From positions 2,693,250 through 2,757,249 of the forward strand of contig BPGH01000001.1 in the NCBI GenBank assembly GCA_026002935.1: 64,000 bases of DNA, written 5' to 3'. How positions within the stretch are numbered: position 1 is the stretch's first letter; each line of letters opens with the position of its first letter. The position numbers and the translations under genes are program-made. Positions 1-10,679 of this stretch are shown here, one piece after another. This DNA is from Acidimicrobiia bacterium (GTDB taxonomy: Bacteria > Actinomycetota > Acidimicrobiia > IMCC26256 > PALSA-610). The notes below the pieces were generated by a model. That model worked only from the letters and a program-made list of their open reading frames with translations, searched no databases and was not told the DNA's origin.

Positions 1-1205
1 CCTTCTTCTTCGACCTGCCGATCGACCAGGCGCGCGGGCGGGTCGCGCTCTGGCTCGTGTGCACGCTGGCGCCGTTCGCGGTGGTCGCGCCGTCGCTGGG
101 CGGCGCGATGCGTCGGCTCCCGCCGTCGGGTGCGGCGCTCGCCGCCGTCGGCGCGGCCCGGGCGGCCGCGGCGCTCACGCTCGCGTTCGTGCTGCACGGG
201 CCCGCGTGCTACGCGGTCTCGTTCGCGGTGCTGGTGCTCGGTGAGGCGTACGCGACGCTGCGGCGCGCGCTGGTCCCCGTCGCGGTCACGCAGCCGGAGG
301 ACCTCGTCGCCGCGAACGCCTTCCTGTCGCGCGTGGGCTCGCTGTCGGGTCCCGTCGGCGGCGGCGCCGGCCTGGCCGCGCTGGCGGCCGGCGGGCCGCT
401 GCTCGCCCTCGCGGTGGCGGCGGGCACGCACGCCGCGGCGGCGCGCGCCGCCCGCGGGGTTCCCGCGCCGGCGGAGCCGGCCGTCACCCCCGCGGCCCCG
501 GAGCCCGCCGGGCCGCCCGCGGCCACGCGCCGGGGCGCCCGCCCCGGCCGGCGGCTCGCCCCGCCCGCGCGGACCGCGCTCGTGACGATGGCGTCGCTGC
601 GGGCGGCGTCGGGGTGCACCTTCCTCGCGGTCGCGTTCGACGCGCGCGGGTCTGCGGGCACGCCGTGGCTGCTCGCGGCCGCCGGCGCCGCGGTGACCGC
701 CGGGAGCCTCGGCGGGACGTTCGTGAGCCCGCGGCTGCGGCGGCGCCTCGGCGACGAGGGGCGCGTCCTCGCCGCGGTCGCCGCCGCGGCCGGCGCCGCC
801 GCGATCGGTGCGTTCGCCGGCGGCGGCCCCGCCGCGGTCGTCGGCCTCGCGCTCGTGCTCGCGCTCGCGTCGAGCGCAGGGCGGCACGCGTACGACGGCG
901 CGGTCCAGCGCACGGTCCCCGGCGGCCGGCGCCGCGCGACGTTCGCGCGCGCCGAGGTGCTGCTCCAGGCGTCGTGGGTCGCGGGCGCCCTCGTGGCGAC
1001 GGCGGCCTCCCTCGCGCCGCGCGCCGCGGCGGCCGCGGCCGCGGCCGCGATCACGGTGCTCCTGCCCGCCGCCGCGCTCGGAGGGCCGGTCGCCGTCCGG
1101 GCACGGGTCACGGGGCGGCGGCCGCGCGTCGCCGCCGGGGTCGCGGTGCTGGCCGGGCGGGCGTGTGCCCCGGACGGCCCGGGGCGGCCCGCGTCCGCCG
1201 CGTGA
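1..1205 (+). CDS. MFS transporter, 5'-truncated by the window edge
   Basis: The reading frame is open from base 3 onward, so the start lies upstream of the window. The visible 400 residues are strongly hydrophobic, with repeated Ala/Val/Leu/Gly membrane segments broken by short Arg-rich loops. A long Pro/Ala/Arg-rich loop around residues 145-185 resembles the central cytoplasmic loop of a 12-segment major facilitator protein. A conserved-looking stretch (GEAYATLRRALVPVAVTQPEDL, read as two parts around residue 85) resembles the interdomain region of MFS exporters of the enterobactin or macrolide type. Substrate unknown. The family call is by composition and layout, not by a diagnostic motif. 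Confidence 0.6.
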   Translation, partial: FFFDLPIDQARGRVALWLVCTLAPFAVVAPSLGGAMRRLPPSGAALAAVGAARAAAALTLAFVLHGPACYAVSFAVLVLGEAYATLRRALVPVAVTQPEDLVAANAFLSRVGSLSGPVGGGAGLAALAAGGPLLALAVAAGTHAAAARAARGVPAPAEPAVTPAAPEPAGPPAATRRGARPGRRLAPPARTALVTMASLRAASGCTFLAVAFDARGSAGTPWLLAAAGAAVTAGSLGGTFVSPRLRRRLGDEGRVLAAVAAAAGAAAIGAFAGGGPAAVVGLALVLALASSAGRHAYDGAVQRTVPGGRRRATFARAEVLLQASWVAGALVATAASLAPRAAAAAAAAAITVLLPAAALGGPVAVRARVTGRRPRVAAGVAVLAGRACAPDGPGRPASAA

Positions 1206-1326
1206 CGACACGCGCGGTGACGAAGCGCGCCGAAGTGCACCACGGTGCACGAGTCGCCCGCGGTCGCGGCGCCGCCGGGACCGGGACCGTTGATCGGGCC
1301 GCCGCGGCCCCCGCATACTCGCGGCC

Positions 1327-2940
1327 GTGACGACCACCGCGGTGCGCGCACCGGAGGGGGGCGCGAGCACCGCGAGGGGCCGCCCGCGGCACCCGGCCCG
1401 CGGCCGGCTGGCGCTCCTGGCCGCCGCCGTGGTCGCGGCGGTCGGTGTCGCCGTGGCGACCTCGCGCTTCGGCATCGGCCTCACGCCCGACTCGGTCACG
1501 TACGTGTCGGGCGCGACGAGCCTCGCGAACGGCGACGGATACACCGACTTCCTCGGGCGCGACATCGGCGTGTTCCCGCCCGGGTACTCCGCGGCGCTCG
1601 CCGTCGGCGAGCTCGCCGGTGGCGGGGTGCTCGGGTGGGCGCGCGTCCTGAGCGCGCTGTGCCTGGCCACCGTCGTGGTGCTCGCCAACGTGCTGCTGCG
1701 CCGCCACGTCCGCTCGCGCGCCGTCGTCGCCGCCGCGACCGCCGTCGTCGCGTGCTCCGCGGTGCTGCTGGAGATCTACTCGAAGGCGCTGAGCGAGCAC
1801 CTGTTCGTGCCCGTCGTGCTGGGGTTCGTCCTCGTCGGCGAGCGCCTGATGCGCCGGCCCGCCGACCTCGCGGCCTGCGCCGGGCTCGTGCTCCTCGCGT
1901 GGGCCGGGTTCGCGCTGCGGTACGCGGGGATCGTGCTCGTCGGCATCGGCGCCCTCGTCGTGCTCGCGGCCGGATGGCCGGGGAACGGGCGGGCGGCGAT
2001 CGCCCGGGCCGCGGCGGTCGGCGCCGCTTCGGCGCTGTTCCCCGTCGCGCTCATGGTGCGCAACGAGCGCGTCACCGGCAACCCGATGGGCAGCCGGTCG
2101 GAGGCCTCGGCGTCGCTCGTCACCAACGTGCGCCGGGCCGCGAACGAGGTGTCGCAGTGGCTCGCGACGCAACTCGCGCCCCCGGCCGTCCGGGCGCTCG
2201 TCGCGGGCGCGGCCGTGCTCGCGGTCGTGGCCGGGGTCGCGCTCGCCCTCCGCCGGGGGCGCCGCGTGCTCCCCGACGACTGGCGGGCGATGGTGCCGCT
2301 CGCGCTGTTCACGGCCGTCTACCTGTCGTACCTCGTCGCGTCCGCGTCCGTCGTGGCCTTCGCCGCGATCAACACCCGGTTCATGCTGCCGCTGTACGTC
2401 CCGGCCGTCGTGTTCGGCGCGTGGGCGTTCGAGCGGGTCCGCGCCCGCCTCCCCGGCCCGCGCTGGCGGCTCGCCGTCACGGTCGTCGCCGCGGCGTGGG
2501 TGGTGGCGAACGTCGCCTGGTTCGCGGGCCGCGCCGTCAACTACGCCCGTGACGGCGCGGGCGGCTACGCGAGCGAGTTCTGGCACGACTCGCAGATCCT
2601 CGCCGACGTGGACGGTCTCGACCTGTCGGCCCCCACGTTCAGCAACGACCCGTACGCCATCTCGTTGTTCCTCGGCGAGTCGGTGCGCCAGACCGTCGCC
2701 CGCACGGCGTTCGCGTCCGACGCCGAGACCGGCAAGCTCCCCGCGTTCGTGCAGACGGTCGCGTGCGCGGGGCGGGCGCAGCTCGTCTGGTTCGACATCG
2801 CCGGCCGGCCCCACCTCTACACCCCCGAGGAGCTGCGCGAGCACCTCGACCTCGTGCCGCTCGTGGAACGTCCCGACGGCACGATCTACGAGCTGCGGCC
2901 GCGACCCGGCGTGACGCCGGCGTGCCGGCGCGGCGCGTAG
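1327..2940 (+). CDS. GT-C fold membrane glycosyltransferase (ArnT/PMT-like, GT39/GT87 type)
   Basis: The 537-residue protein has an N-terminal membrane segment at about residues 27-47 followed by roughly ten more. Just after the first segment is LTPDSVTYVSGA, where the Asp occupies the place of the catalytic loop acid of lipid-linked-sugar transferases. FPPGYSAALA further on is typical of these enzymes. The C-terminal 130 residues form a soluble extracytoplasmic domain. It would transfer a sugar from a polyprenyl-phosphate donor outside the membrane; acceptor and sugar cannot be read. The GTG start is the first in frame after the upstream gene's stop. Confidence 0.7.
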   Translation: MTTTAVRAPEGGASTARGRPRHPARGRLALLAAAVVAAVGVAVATSRFGIGLTPDSVTYVSGATSLANGDGYTDFLGRDIGVFPPGYSAALAVGELAGGGVLGWARVLSALCLATVVVLANVLLRRHVRSRAVVAAATAVVACSAVLLEIYSKALSEHLFVPVVLGFVLVGERLMRRPADLAACAGLVLLAWAGFALRYAGIVLVGIGALVVLAAGWPGNGRAAIARAAAVGAASALFPVALMVRNERVTGNPMGSRSEASASLVTNVRRAANEVSQWLATQLAPPAVRALVAGAAVLAVVAGVALALRRGRRVLPDDWRAMVPLALFTAVYLSYLVASASVVAFAAINTRFMLPLYVPAVVFGAWAFERVRARLPGPRWRLAVTVVAAAWVVANVAWFAGRAVNYARDGAGGYASEFWHDSQILADVDGLDLSAPTFSNDPYAISLFLGESVRQTVARTAFASDAETGKLPAFVQTVACAGRAQLVWFDIAGRPHLYTPEELREHLDLVPLVERPDGTIYELRPRPGVTPACRRGA

Positions 2941-2971
2941 GGCGGCGCCCGCTCCTGCGTAGGCTCGCGCC

Positions 2972-4351
2972 ATGGCCCGGGGGATGCTGACCGTCGAGGA
3001 GCTGGACGACGCCGTCGCGGCGGGCACGATCGACACCGTGCTCGTGGTGTTCCCCGACCTGCAGGGCCGGCTGATGGGCAAGCGCGTCACGGGCCGCTAC
3101 TGGGTCGACCACATGGCCTCCGGCCGCGCCCCGATCCACGCCTGCAACTACCTGCTCGCGGTCGACGTCGACATGACGCCGCTGCCCGGGTACCGGTTCG
3201 CGAACTGGGAGCAGGGGTACGGCGACGTGGCGCTCCAGCCGGACCTCGTGACGCTGCGGCGCATCCCGTGGCTCGAGGGCACCGCGCTCGTCGTGTGCGA
3301 CGTGCTCGACGAGCACACCGGCGCGCCGGTCGAGGTGTCGCCCCGCCGCATCCTGCAGCGCCAGGTCGAGCGCGCGGCGGCCGCCGGGTACACGGTCATG
3401 TTCGGGTCGGAGCTGGAGTTCTTCCTCTTCCGCGAGTCCCCCGAGGAGGCCGCCGCGAAGGGCTACTCCGGCCTCACCCCCCACTCGGACGTGATCGAGG
3501 ACTACCACGTGCTGCAGACCACCCGCGACGAGTACCTCGTGCGGGCCATCCGCAACGGCGTCGACGGCGCGGGGATCCCCGTCGAGTTCTCCAAGGGCGA
3601 GGCCGGCCGGGGCCAGCACGAGATCAACCTCGTGTACTCGACACCGGTCGAGATGGCCGACCGCCACGTCATCTACAAGAACGCGGCGAAGGAGATCGCC
3701 TCGCAGCACGGGCGTTCGGTCACGTTCATGGCGAAGTACTCGCCCGACGAGGTCGGTTCGTCGTGCCACATCCACTCGAGCCTCTGGGACGCCGACGGCA
3801 CGACCTCGCTCACCTGGGACGCCGACGCGCCCGACCACCTGACCCCGGTGTTCCGCGCCTGGCTCGCCGGCCAGGTGGAGTGCGGGCGCGAGCTCGCGTG
3901 GATGTACGCGCCGACCGTCAACTCGTACAAGCGCTACCAGCCGGAGTCGTGGGCGCCGACGGCGCTCGCGTGGAGCGTCGACAACCGGACGTGCGGGTTC
4001 CGTCTCGTCGGGCGCGGCCCGTCGTTCCGCCTGGAGTCCCGCATCCCCGGCGCCGACGTCAACCCGTACCTCGCCTTCGCGGCCACGATCGCGGCCGGGC
4101 TGCACGGCATCGAGCACGGCGCCGAGCCCCCGCCGCGCTTCGACGGCAACGCGTACGCGGCCGACGGGCTCGTGCGGGTCCCCACCCACCTCCTCGAGGC
4201 GATCGAGGCGTTCGAGCGGTCGAAGGTGGCGGTCGACGCCTTCGGCGAGGAGGTCCACGAGCACCTGCTGAACACGGCTCGCCAGGAGTGGCTCGCGTTC
4301 ACCCGCGCCGTGACCGACTGGGAGCGGCGCCGGAACTTCGACCAGTGGTGA
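2972..4351 (+). CDS. Glutamine-synthetase-family ligase (probable gamma-glutamyl-polyamine or amine synthetase)
   Basis: The 459 residues match the glutamine synthetase fold. ELEFFLF (about residue 148) and GQHEINL (about 211) carry metal- and glutamate-binding acids, SSCHIHSSLW carries the ATP/metal His, and NSYKRY and the NRTCGFRLV region complete the active site. The adenylylation-site region typical of housekeeping GlnA-I is absent. The downstream gene overlaps by four bases and is a gamma-glutamyl hydrolase, so a PuuA-like role (gamma-glutamylation of putrescine or another amine) is more likely than ammonia assimilation. That is inference from context. A TAGGCT -10 element lies at 2960-2965, six bases before the ATG, suggesting a leaderless message. 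Confidence 0.85.
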   Translation: MARGMLTVEELDDAVAAGTIDTVLVVFPDLQGRLMGKRVTGRYWVDHMASGRAPIHACNYLLAVDVDMTPLPGYRFANWEQGYGDVALQPDLVTLRRIPWLEGTALVVCDVLDEHTGAPVEVSPRRILQRQVERAAAAGYTVMFGSELEFFLFRESPEEAAAKGYSGLTPHSDVIEDYHVLQTTRDEYLVRAIRNGVDGAGIPVEFSKGEAGRGQHEINLVYSTPVEMADRHVIYKNAAKEIASQHGRSVTFMAKYSPDEVGSSCHIHSSLWDADGTTSLTWDADAPDHLTPVFRAWLAGQVECGRELAWMYAPTVNSYKRYQPESWAPTALAWSVDNRTCGFRLVGRGPSFRLESRIPGADVNPYLAFAATIAAGLHGIEHGAEPPPRFDGNAYAADGLVRVPTHLLEAIEAFERSKVAVDAFGEEVHEHLLNTARQEWLAFTRAVTDWERRRNFDQW

Positions 4352-5052
4352 TCGTCGCGCTCACGGGCCGGCGGCTCGGCGCTGCCGCACGCTGGCCCTA
4401 CACCCGCGCCGCCGCGCTCCCCCGCGCGTACCTCGACGCGGTCGCACGCGCGGGCGGACAGGCCGTCGTGGTCGACGACGTCGCCGACGCGCCCGCCCTG
4501 GTGCGCCGGGTCGACGCGCTGGTGCTCACCGGCGGTCCCGACGTCGACCCCGCCTGCTACGGCGGCGCACCCCATCCGGCCGTGTACGGCGCCGACCGGG
4601 AGGTCGACGAGTGGGAGTGCGCGCTCGCCCGCGCCGCAGTCGCGCAGGGCGTGCCGACGTTGGCGATCTGCCGCGGGCTCCAGGTGCTCAACGTCGCGTA
4701 CGGCGGCACGCTGTACGCGCACCTCCCCGAGGACCCCGGTGTCGCCCCGCACGGCGAGCCCGGGGTCGCCGGCGGGGCCCGCCTGCACGACGTCGAGCTC
4801 GAGCCGGGATCGCTCGTCGCCGCCGTGATGGGCGGCACGACGGTGCGGGCGTCGTGCCACCACCACCAGGCGGTCGACCGCCCCGGCGAGGGCCTGGCCG
4901 TCACCGGCCGGGCCGCCGACGGCGTGGTCGAGGCGCTGGGGCTCGACGGGGCGTTCGTGCTCGCCGTGCAGTGGCACCCCGAGGACACCGCCGGCACGGA
5001 CCCCGCGCAGCAGCGCCTGTTCGACGCGATCGTGCGCCGGGCGGACCGCTGA
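4348..5052 (+). CDS. Gamma-glutamyl-gamma-aminobutyrate hydrolase family protein (class I GATase fold, PuuD-like)
   Basis: The 234-residue protein starts at a GTG that overlaps the stop of the glutamine-synthetase gene (GTGA), implying translational coupling. It shows the glutaminase-like peptidase C26 signature: LTGGPDVDP near residue 55, nucleophile Cys in AICRGLQ near residue 109, and catalytic His-Glu in QWHPED near residue 209. Family members release the glutamate from gamma-glutamyl-GABA or related amides in the cytoplasm. With the upstream ligase it forms a plausible glutamylated-polyamine catabolic pair. No matching oxidase or dehydrogenase lies directly beside it. Confidence 0.87.
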   Translation: MIVALTGRRLGAAARWPYTRAAALPRAYLDAVARAGGQAVVVDDVADAPALVRRVDALVLTGGPDVDPACYGGAPHPAVYGADREVDEWECALARAAVAQGVPTLAICRGLQVLNVAYGGTLYAHLPEDPGVAPHGEPGVAGGARLHDVELEPGSLVAAVMGGTTVRASCHHHQAVDRPGEGLAVTGRAADGVVEALGLDGAFVLAVQWHPEDTAGTDPAQQRLFDAIVRRADR

Positions 5053-5070
5053 GGGCCGGGGCCGGGCGCG

Positions 5071-6585
<1,515 letters not shown>

Positions 6586-6617
6586 CGGCTCCGCCTCCCC
6601 CTGTCCTCCCGGCGGCC

Positions 6618-7361
6618 TCAGACGGTGATGCCGCCGTCGACCGAGACGATCGAGCCGGTCATGTAGCGGCACGCGTCCGACGCCACGAACACCACGATCT
6701 CCGCGATCTCCTCGGGCGTCGAGTTGCCGAGCGGCGACATCACCTTGCGCAGCGCCTTCCAGTCGGCACCCTCGGGCAGCTTCATGAACTCCTGCTGCAG
6801 CGGGGTCTCGATGCCGCCCGGCGCGACCGCGTTCGCGCGGATCCCGCGCCGCAGGTACTCGTCGGCGATGCAGCGCGTGAGGTGCACCACCCCTGCCTTC
6901 GACGCGCAGTAGGCCGCGCTGTACGGCTGCGACTTGATGCCGGCGTTCGACGCGATGTTCACGATCACGCCGCCGCCCTCGAGCATGTGCGGGATGGTCG
7001 CCCGGCACATCAGGAACGTGCCGGTGAGGTTCACGTCGACGATCCGCCGCCACTCCTCGGGCGGCTGCTCGTGGGTGTGCGCGAACCTCCCGATCCCCGC
7101 ACAGTTGACGAGCACCTCGGGCCGGCCGAGGTCGGCGGCGGCCGCCGCGACCGCGTCGGCGACCGACCCGGCGTCGGCCACGTCGACCGCGTACGCACGC
7201 GCGGGCGCGCCGGCCGCGTCGGCCGTCGCGCGGGCGGCCTCGGCGGCGACGTCGAGGCACGCCACCGCCGCCCCCGCGCGTGCGAGGGCGAGCGCGGTCG
7301 CCCGGCCCAACCCGGAGCCCGCGCCGGTCACGAGGGCGACCCGACCGTCGAAGCGCGCCAC
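6618..7361 (-). CDS. SDR family NAD(P)-dependent oxidoreductase
   Basis: This 247-residue classical short-chain dehydrogenase has the Rossmann motif TGAGSGLGRATALA at residues 11-24, VLVNCAGIG near 88, a catalytic Ser region near 136, and the Tyr-x-x-x-Lys pair in YSAAYCASK near 150. An acid follows the second beta strand (CLDVAAE), which favours NAD over NADP. The GTG start is preceded by AAGGAGGGG. It sits first in a minus-strand pair with the acyl-CoA synthetase, suggesting a 3-hydroxyacyl or alcohol substrate in the same pathway (inference). Confidence 0.9.
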   Translation of the reverse strand: MARFDGRVALVTGAGSGLGRATALALARAGAAVACLDVAAEAARATADAAGAPARAYAVDVADAGSVADAVAAAAADLGRPEVLVNCAGIGRFAHTHEQPPEEWRRIVDVNLTGTFLMCRATIPHMLEGGGVIVNIASNAGIKSQPYSAAYCASKAGVVHLTRCIADEYLRRGIRANAVAPGGIETPLQQEFMKLPEGADWKALRKVMSPLGNSTPEEIAEIVVFVASDACRYMTGSIVSVDGGITV

Positions 7362-7638
7362 CAGCCCCTCCTTGCCCGGCGTCCGCCGCCGGGGCGGCCC
7401 CGGAATCTAACGCGGCGTCAGGTCACCGACGAACGCCGCCTGCGGCACGCGCCCGGGCGCCGGGAGACCAACGGCCCGCCGGCGATGACGCCAGCGGGCC
7501 GTCGCGCCATCGGCCCCTGGGGGGTGGGGGCCGGGAAGCGGTCAGGCTCAGATCGGCCCGCGGCCCCCCGACCTGAGCCCTCGCCGGATGCGGCCGCGTG
7601 GCGGCCCCGGGCCGGACCGGACCGTTAGCGTGGCCGGC

Positions 7639-8013
7639 GTGCGCCGCCGCCGACCACCACTGCGCGAGGTCGGGACCGAGCCCGACCCCCGCTTCTCGTA
7701 CGCCAACGAGCGGACCTTCCTCGCGTGGAACCGCACCGCGCTCGCGCTGATCGCGGCCGGCCTCGCCGTCGTCACGCTCCTGCCCGAGCTCGAGGTCGAG
7801 TACGGCCGACGGATCATCGGGGTGCCGCTGATCCTGCTCGGCGCGCTGCTCGCGCTCACCTCGTACCGCCGCTGGGAGGACAACGAGCGGGCGATGCGCC
7901 GGCGCGAGCCCCTGCCCGCCTCGAACCTCCCGAAGCTGCTCGCCGCCGGGATCGTGGCCGCGGCGGTGCTCGCCGCGGTCGTCGCCGCCTTCGGCTCGAC
8001 CGGCTCCGGATGA
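7639..8013 (+). CDS. DUF202 (YidH-type) small membrane protein, first of a pair
   Basis: The protein (124 residues from the chosen start) carries the DUF202 hallmark FSYANERTFLAWNRTALAL followed by three hydrophobic segments. Family proteins are inner-membrane proteins of unknown function. A GTG at 7639 is chosen because TAGCGT (7626-7631) lies exactly seven bases upstream, the spacing of a leaderless -10; in-frame starts at 7588 and 7630 are possible. The next gene, also DUF202, overlaps its stop (ATGA). Confidence 0.8.
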   Translation: MRRRRPPLREVGTEPDPRFSYANERTFLAWNRTALALIAAGLAVVTLLPELEVEYGRRIIGVPLILLGALLALTSYRRWEDNERAMRRREPLPASNLPKLLAAGIVAAAVLAAVVAAFGSTGSG

Positions 8014-8342
8014 TCCCCGAGGACGAGGACACGCCGGGCCTCGCCGGGGAGCGCACCGACCTGGCGTGGTCGCGCAGCGCGCTCGCCGTCCTCGCCGCCG
8101 TCGGCGCGATCGTCAAGCGCCTGATCGACACGACGACCGGCCCGCGGGGCGAGTCCGTCGTGGTCGTGCTGCTGGTCGGCGGCCTCGTCGCGTGGGCGCT
8201 CGCCGTCGCCCACGCCCGCACGGTCGCGGCGACGACTATCACCGGGCGCGCGCTCGCCGACCCGGGCCGCCTGCGCTGGGTCGCGCGGGGGACGGCCGCC
8301 CTCGCGGCCGTCGCCCTCGTGCTGGCGCTCCTCCCCGACTGA
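8010..8342 (+). CDS. DUF202 family small membrane protein, second of a pair
   Basis: This 110-residue protein begins at an ATG overlapping the stop of the preceding DUF202 gene. GLAGERTDLAWSRSALAVLA is the shorter, N-terminally trimmed version of the family motif, and three membrane segments follow. Tandem DUF202 genes, one with the full motif and one short, probably encode a hetero-oligomeric membrane complex; the function is unknown. A strong hairpin follows the stop. Confidence 0.78.
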   Translation: MIPEDEDTPGLAGERTDLAWSRSALAVLAAVGAIVKRLIDTTTGPRGESVVVVLLVGGLVAWALAVAHARTVAATTITGRALADPGRLRWVARGTAALAAVALVLALLPD

Positions 8343-8344
8343 CG

Positions 8345-8368
8345 GCCGGGCGCGGCACGGCGCCCGGC
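8345..8368. terminator. GC-rich hairpin between convergent genes
   Basis: GCCGGGCGC and GCGCCCGGC pair as a perfect nine-base stem around a six-base loop, two bases after the DUF202 stop and 29 bases before the end of the convergent hydrolase gene. There is no T-tract, as is common for actinobacterial hairpin terminators. Confidence 0.55.
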
Positions 8369-8396
8369 GCGGGGCGGCGGCCGGCGGGGCCGGGGG

Positions 8397-10622
8397 TCAC
8401 CGGCACGGCTGGGCGCGCAGCGACGGGCAGGGCGGGTACGCGCGCGGGACCCCGACCCCCGGCTCGACGACCGGGAGCACGACCCGCGACGCGTGGCGGC
8501 CGCCCTGGGCGACGTACACCCGCGCGTCGCCGGCCGCGGGGAGCGCCTCGAACTTCCAGCGCGGCCGCGTGCCGCCGGGTGCGTCGACCTGGACCCGCAC
8601 CCGCGACCCGGCCCGGAACACGTGGCCGAACGGGAACAGCTCGACGCGCGCCTCGCTCCACTCGCCCTCCGGCAACGGCGCCGCGTCCTCCTCGGTGTGC
8701 GTGTGGAGCGGCCGCAGCTCCGTCGCGTCGTCGTGCAGCGCGCGATGGCTCGCCCGCAGCCACCCGGCCTGGACGAACACCTCCGTGCCGTCGGGCCGTA
8801 CCTCGCTCAGCGTCACCTGCAGGTCGACGTCGTCCTGGTCGGCGCGGATCCACAGGTCGACGCTGCCGGTGCCCACCATCACGAGGTCCTCCGCGAGCGG
8901 CGCGGTCTCGTAGGCGAGCGCGGTGCCCTCCGGGGGCGGCACCCACTGCCAGTCGGGGAGCGCCCGCCAGGGCGCCTCGCTCGAGTCCCCCGCCAGGGTC
9001 GTCGTCTGCGCGCGGGACGGGTCGTACCGGTACGACGCCTCCGACTCGTCCTCCGCCGCGGAGTCGGCCAGCACGCCGCCGGGCGCGAGGTACCACGCGC
9101 GGGCCTGCGTGCCCGGCACCGGCCACCCCTCGAAACCGGCCTCGAACGTGGGCACCGGCGCGCCGGGCGCGCCGCCGGCGCCGTTCTCGAACAGGACGCG
9201 CAGCCGCGGGTCGGACTCGAACACGCGGCGCGCCTCCTCCAGCGAGGCGACCTGCGCGAACCGGTCGGGCGGCAGCTCGACCGGCACGCCGAAGACGGCC
9301 GAACCGATCGTCGACGCCACCACCGCCGCGGCGGCGGGCCGGCGCGGCACGTCGCGCGCGACGTAGATCTGCAGGAACTGCAGCCAGCGGTCGAACACCG
9401 CCGGCCCGAGCGCGTCCGTGTGCCCGCCGTTGGTGACCGTGAACCACGCCCGGTCCGTGCCCGTGAAGTCGTCGAGCATGTTGGCGAAGTAGCCGCCGGT
9501 CTGCTCGTCCTGCCAGGCCCCGGCGAGGAACACCGGCACCTCGATGCGGTCCACGAACAGTTCGGGCGCGAGCGGCGCGGCGACCTCGTCGGTCCAGTAC
9601 CGGTTCTCGTCGATCATCTCGAGGATGTCGGGCGACTGGTCGCGCAGCGCCTGGTTCGCCCGGCACGTCTCGTCGCCGTTCTCGATGCGCCGGCGCGCCC
9701 AGGCCTGGCCGCCCTCGGGCGCGGCCTGCGCGTCCCGCTGGCGCTCCTCGGCCCACGACGTCGCGAAGCCGTTGTTGAGGATCCCGCCCGGCGCGAGCGT
9801 GCCGCGGGCGGTGTCGGCGATCACCGACAGCGGGGCGATCGCGGCGAGATGGGGCGGCTGCGTCGCCGCCACGAAGAGCTGGCTGATGCCGGGGTACGAC
9901 AGGCCGACCATGCCGACCTCGCCGTGCTCGACCCACGGCTGGGCCGCGATCGCCTCGACGACGTCGTAGCCGTCGGTCGACTGGAGCGTCTCGAAGAACT
10001 GGAACGCGCCGCCCGAGCAGCCCGTGCCGCGCATGTTGACGCCGACCGTCGCGAAGCCGAGGTTCTGGAGGATCAGCGTCGACGGCTGCGGCGCGTCGGG
10101 ATCGGCCGGCGAGTACCCGGAGTACTCGATCACCGTCGGGTAGGGGCCCTCGTCGGGCGGCCCGGGGAGCTCCACGTTGAGCGCGAGCAGCGTGCCGTCA
10201 CGGGTCTCGACGTAGCCGTACCCCTCGCCGATCTCCTGCGACGCGTAGAACGACGGATCGGGGTGGTCGTCGGGCGCGACGACCTCGACGGCGCCCGACA
10301 CGGTGCCGTCCGAGGCGACGCGGTAGCCCGGGCCCGGCTCGACGTCCCGGAAGATCAGGCTGCCGCGCGCGTCCGCCTCCGCCTCGGCGACCAGCCGGTC
10401 GTCGGCGTCGACGAGCCGGAGCGGCGCGCCCGGCTCGGCGCCCGTCAGCCACACCTGCTCGACGCTGCCGTGGACCTCGAAGGCCGCAGGGGCGGCACCC
10501 TCCAGGTCGACCACCGGCCGCTGCGGGCCGGAACCGGACCGCGACCCGCCGTCGCCGCCGGAGCAGGCCCCGAGCGCGAGGAGGGTGGCGAGGGTGAACG
10601 CGAGGTGACGGGTCGTCCGCAC
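8397..10622 (-). CDS. CocE/NonD family hydrolase, secreted lipoprotein
   Basis: The 741-residue product begins with an Arg-containing signal peptide ending in the lipobox ALGACSGG (Cys near residue 20), so it should be lipid-anchored outside the cell. After a beta-rich N-terminal region comes an alpha/beta hydrolase with nucleophile Ser in GLSYPG (about 239), likely Asp in AGAWQDEQTGG (about 364) and His in NGGHTDALG (about 401). The C-terminal jelly-roll domain is typical of X-Pro dipeptidyl-peptidase or cocaine-esterase relatives. Substrate unknown (acyl ester or peptide). TAGGTT at 10629-10634 stands six bases before the GTG, a leaderless arrangement. Confidence 0.88.
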   Translation of the reverse strand: MRTTRHLAFTLATLLALGACSGGDGGSRSGSGPQRPVVDLEGAAPAAFEVHGSVEQVWLTGAEPGAPLRLVDADDRLVAEAEADARGSLIFRDVEPGPGYRVASDGTVSGAVEVVAPDDHPDPSFYASQEIGEGYGYVETRDGTLLALNVELPGPPDEGPYPTVIEYSGYSPADPDAPQPSTLILQNLGFATVGVNMRGTGCSGGAFQFFETLQSTDGYDVVEAIAAQPWVEHGEVGMVGLSYPGISQLFVAATQPPHLAAIAPLSVIADTARGTLAPGGILNNGFATSWAEERQRDAQAAPEGGQAWARRRIENGDETCRANQALRDQSPDILEMIDENRYWTDEVAAPLAPELFVDRIEVPVFLAGAWQDEQTGGYFANMLDDFTGTDRAWFTVTNGGHTDALGPAVFDRWLQFLQIYVARDVPRRPAAAAVVASTIGSAVFGVPVELPPDRFAQVASLEEARRVFESDPRLRVLFENGAGGAPGAPVPTFEAGFEGWPVPGTQARAWYLAPGGVLADSAAEDESEASYRYDPSRAQTTTLAGDSSEAPWRALPDWQWVPPPEGTALAYETAPLAEDLVMVGTGSVDLWIRADQDDVDLQVTLSEVRPDGTEVFVQAGWLRASHRALHDDATELRPLHTHTEEDAAPLPEGEWSEARVELFPFGHVFRAGSRVRVQVDAPGGTRPRWKFEALPAAGDARVYVAQGGRHASRVVLPVVEPGVGVPRAYPPCPSLRAQPCR

Positions 10623-10679
10623 GGCGGCAACCTAACCGGTCGCCGGGGGCGCGGGCCGCCCGCCGCCGGGCGGGGCGCG

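Noticed and set aside
7362-7638. Gene in the 277-base gap before the DUF202 pair
   Set aside because: Only short Arg/Pro-rich frames without RBS or motif; apart from the TAGCGT -10 nothing was found.
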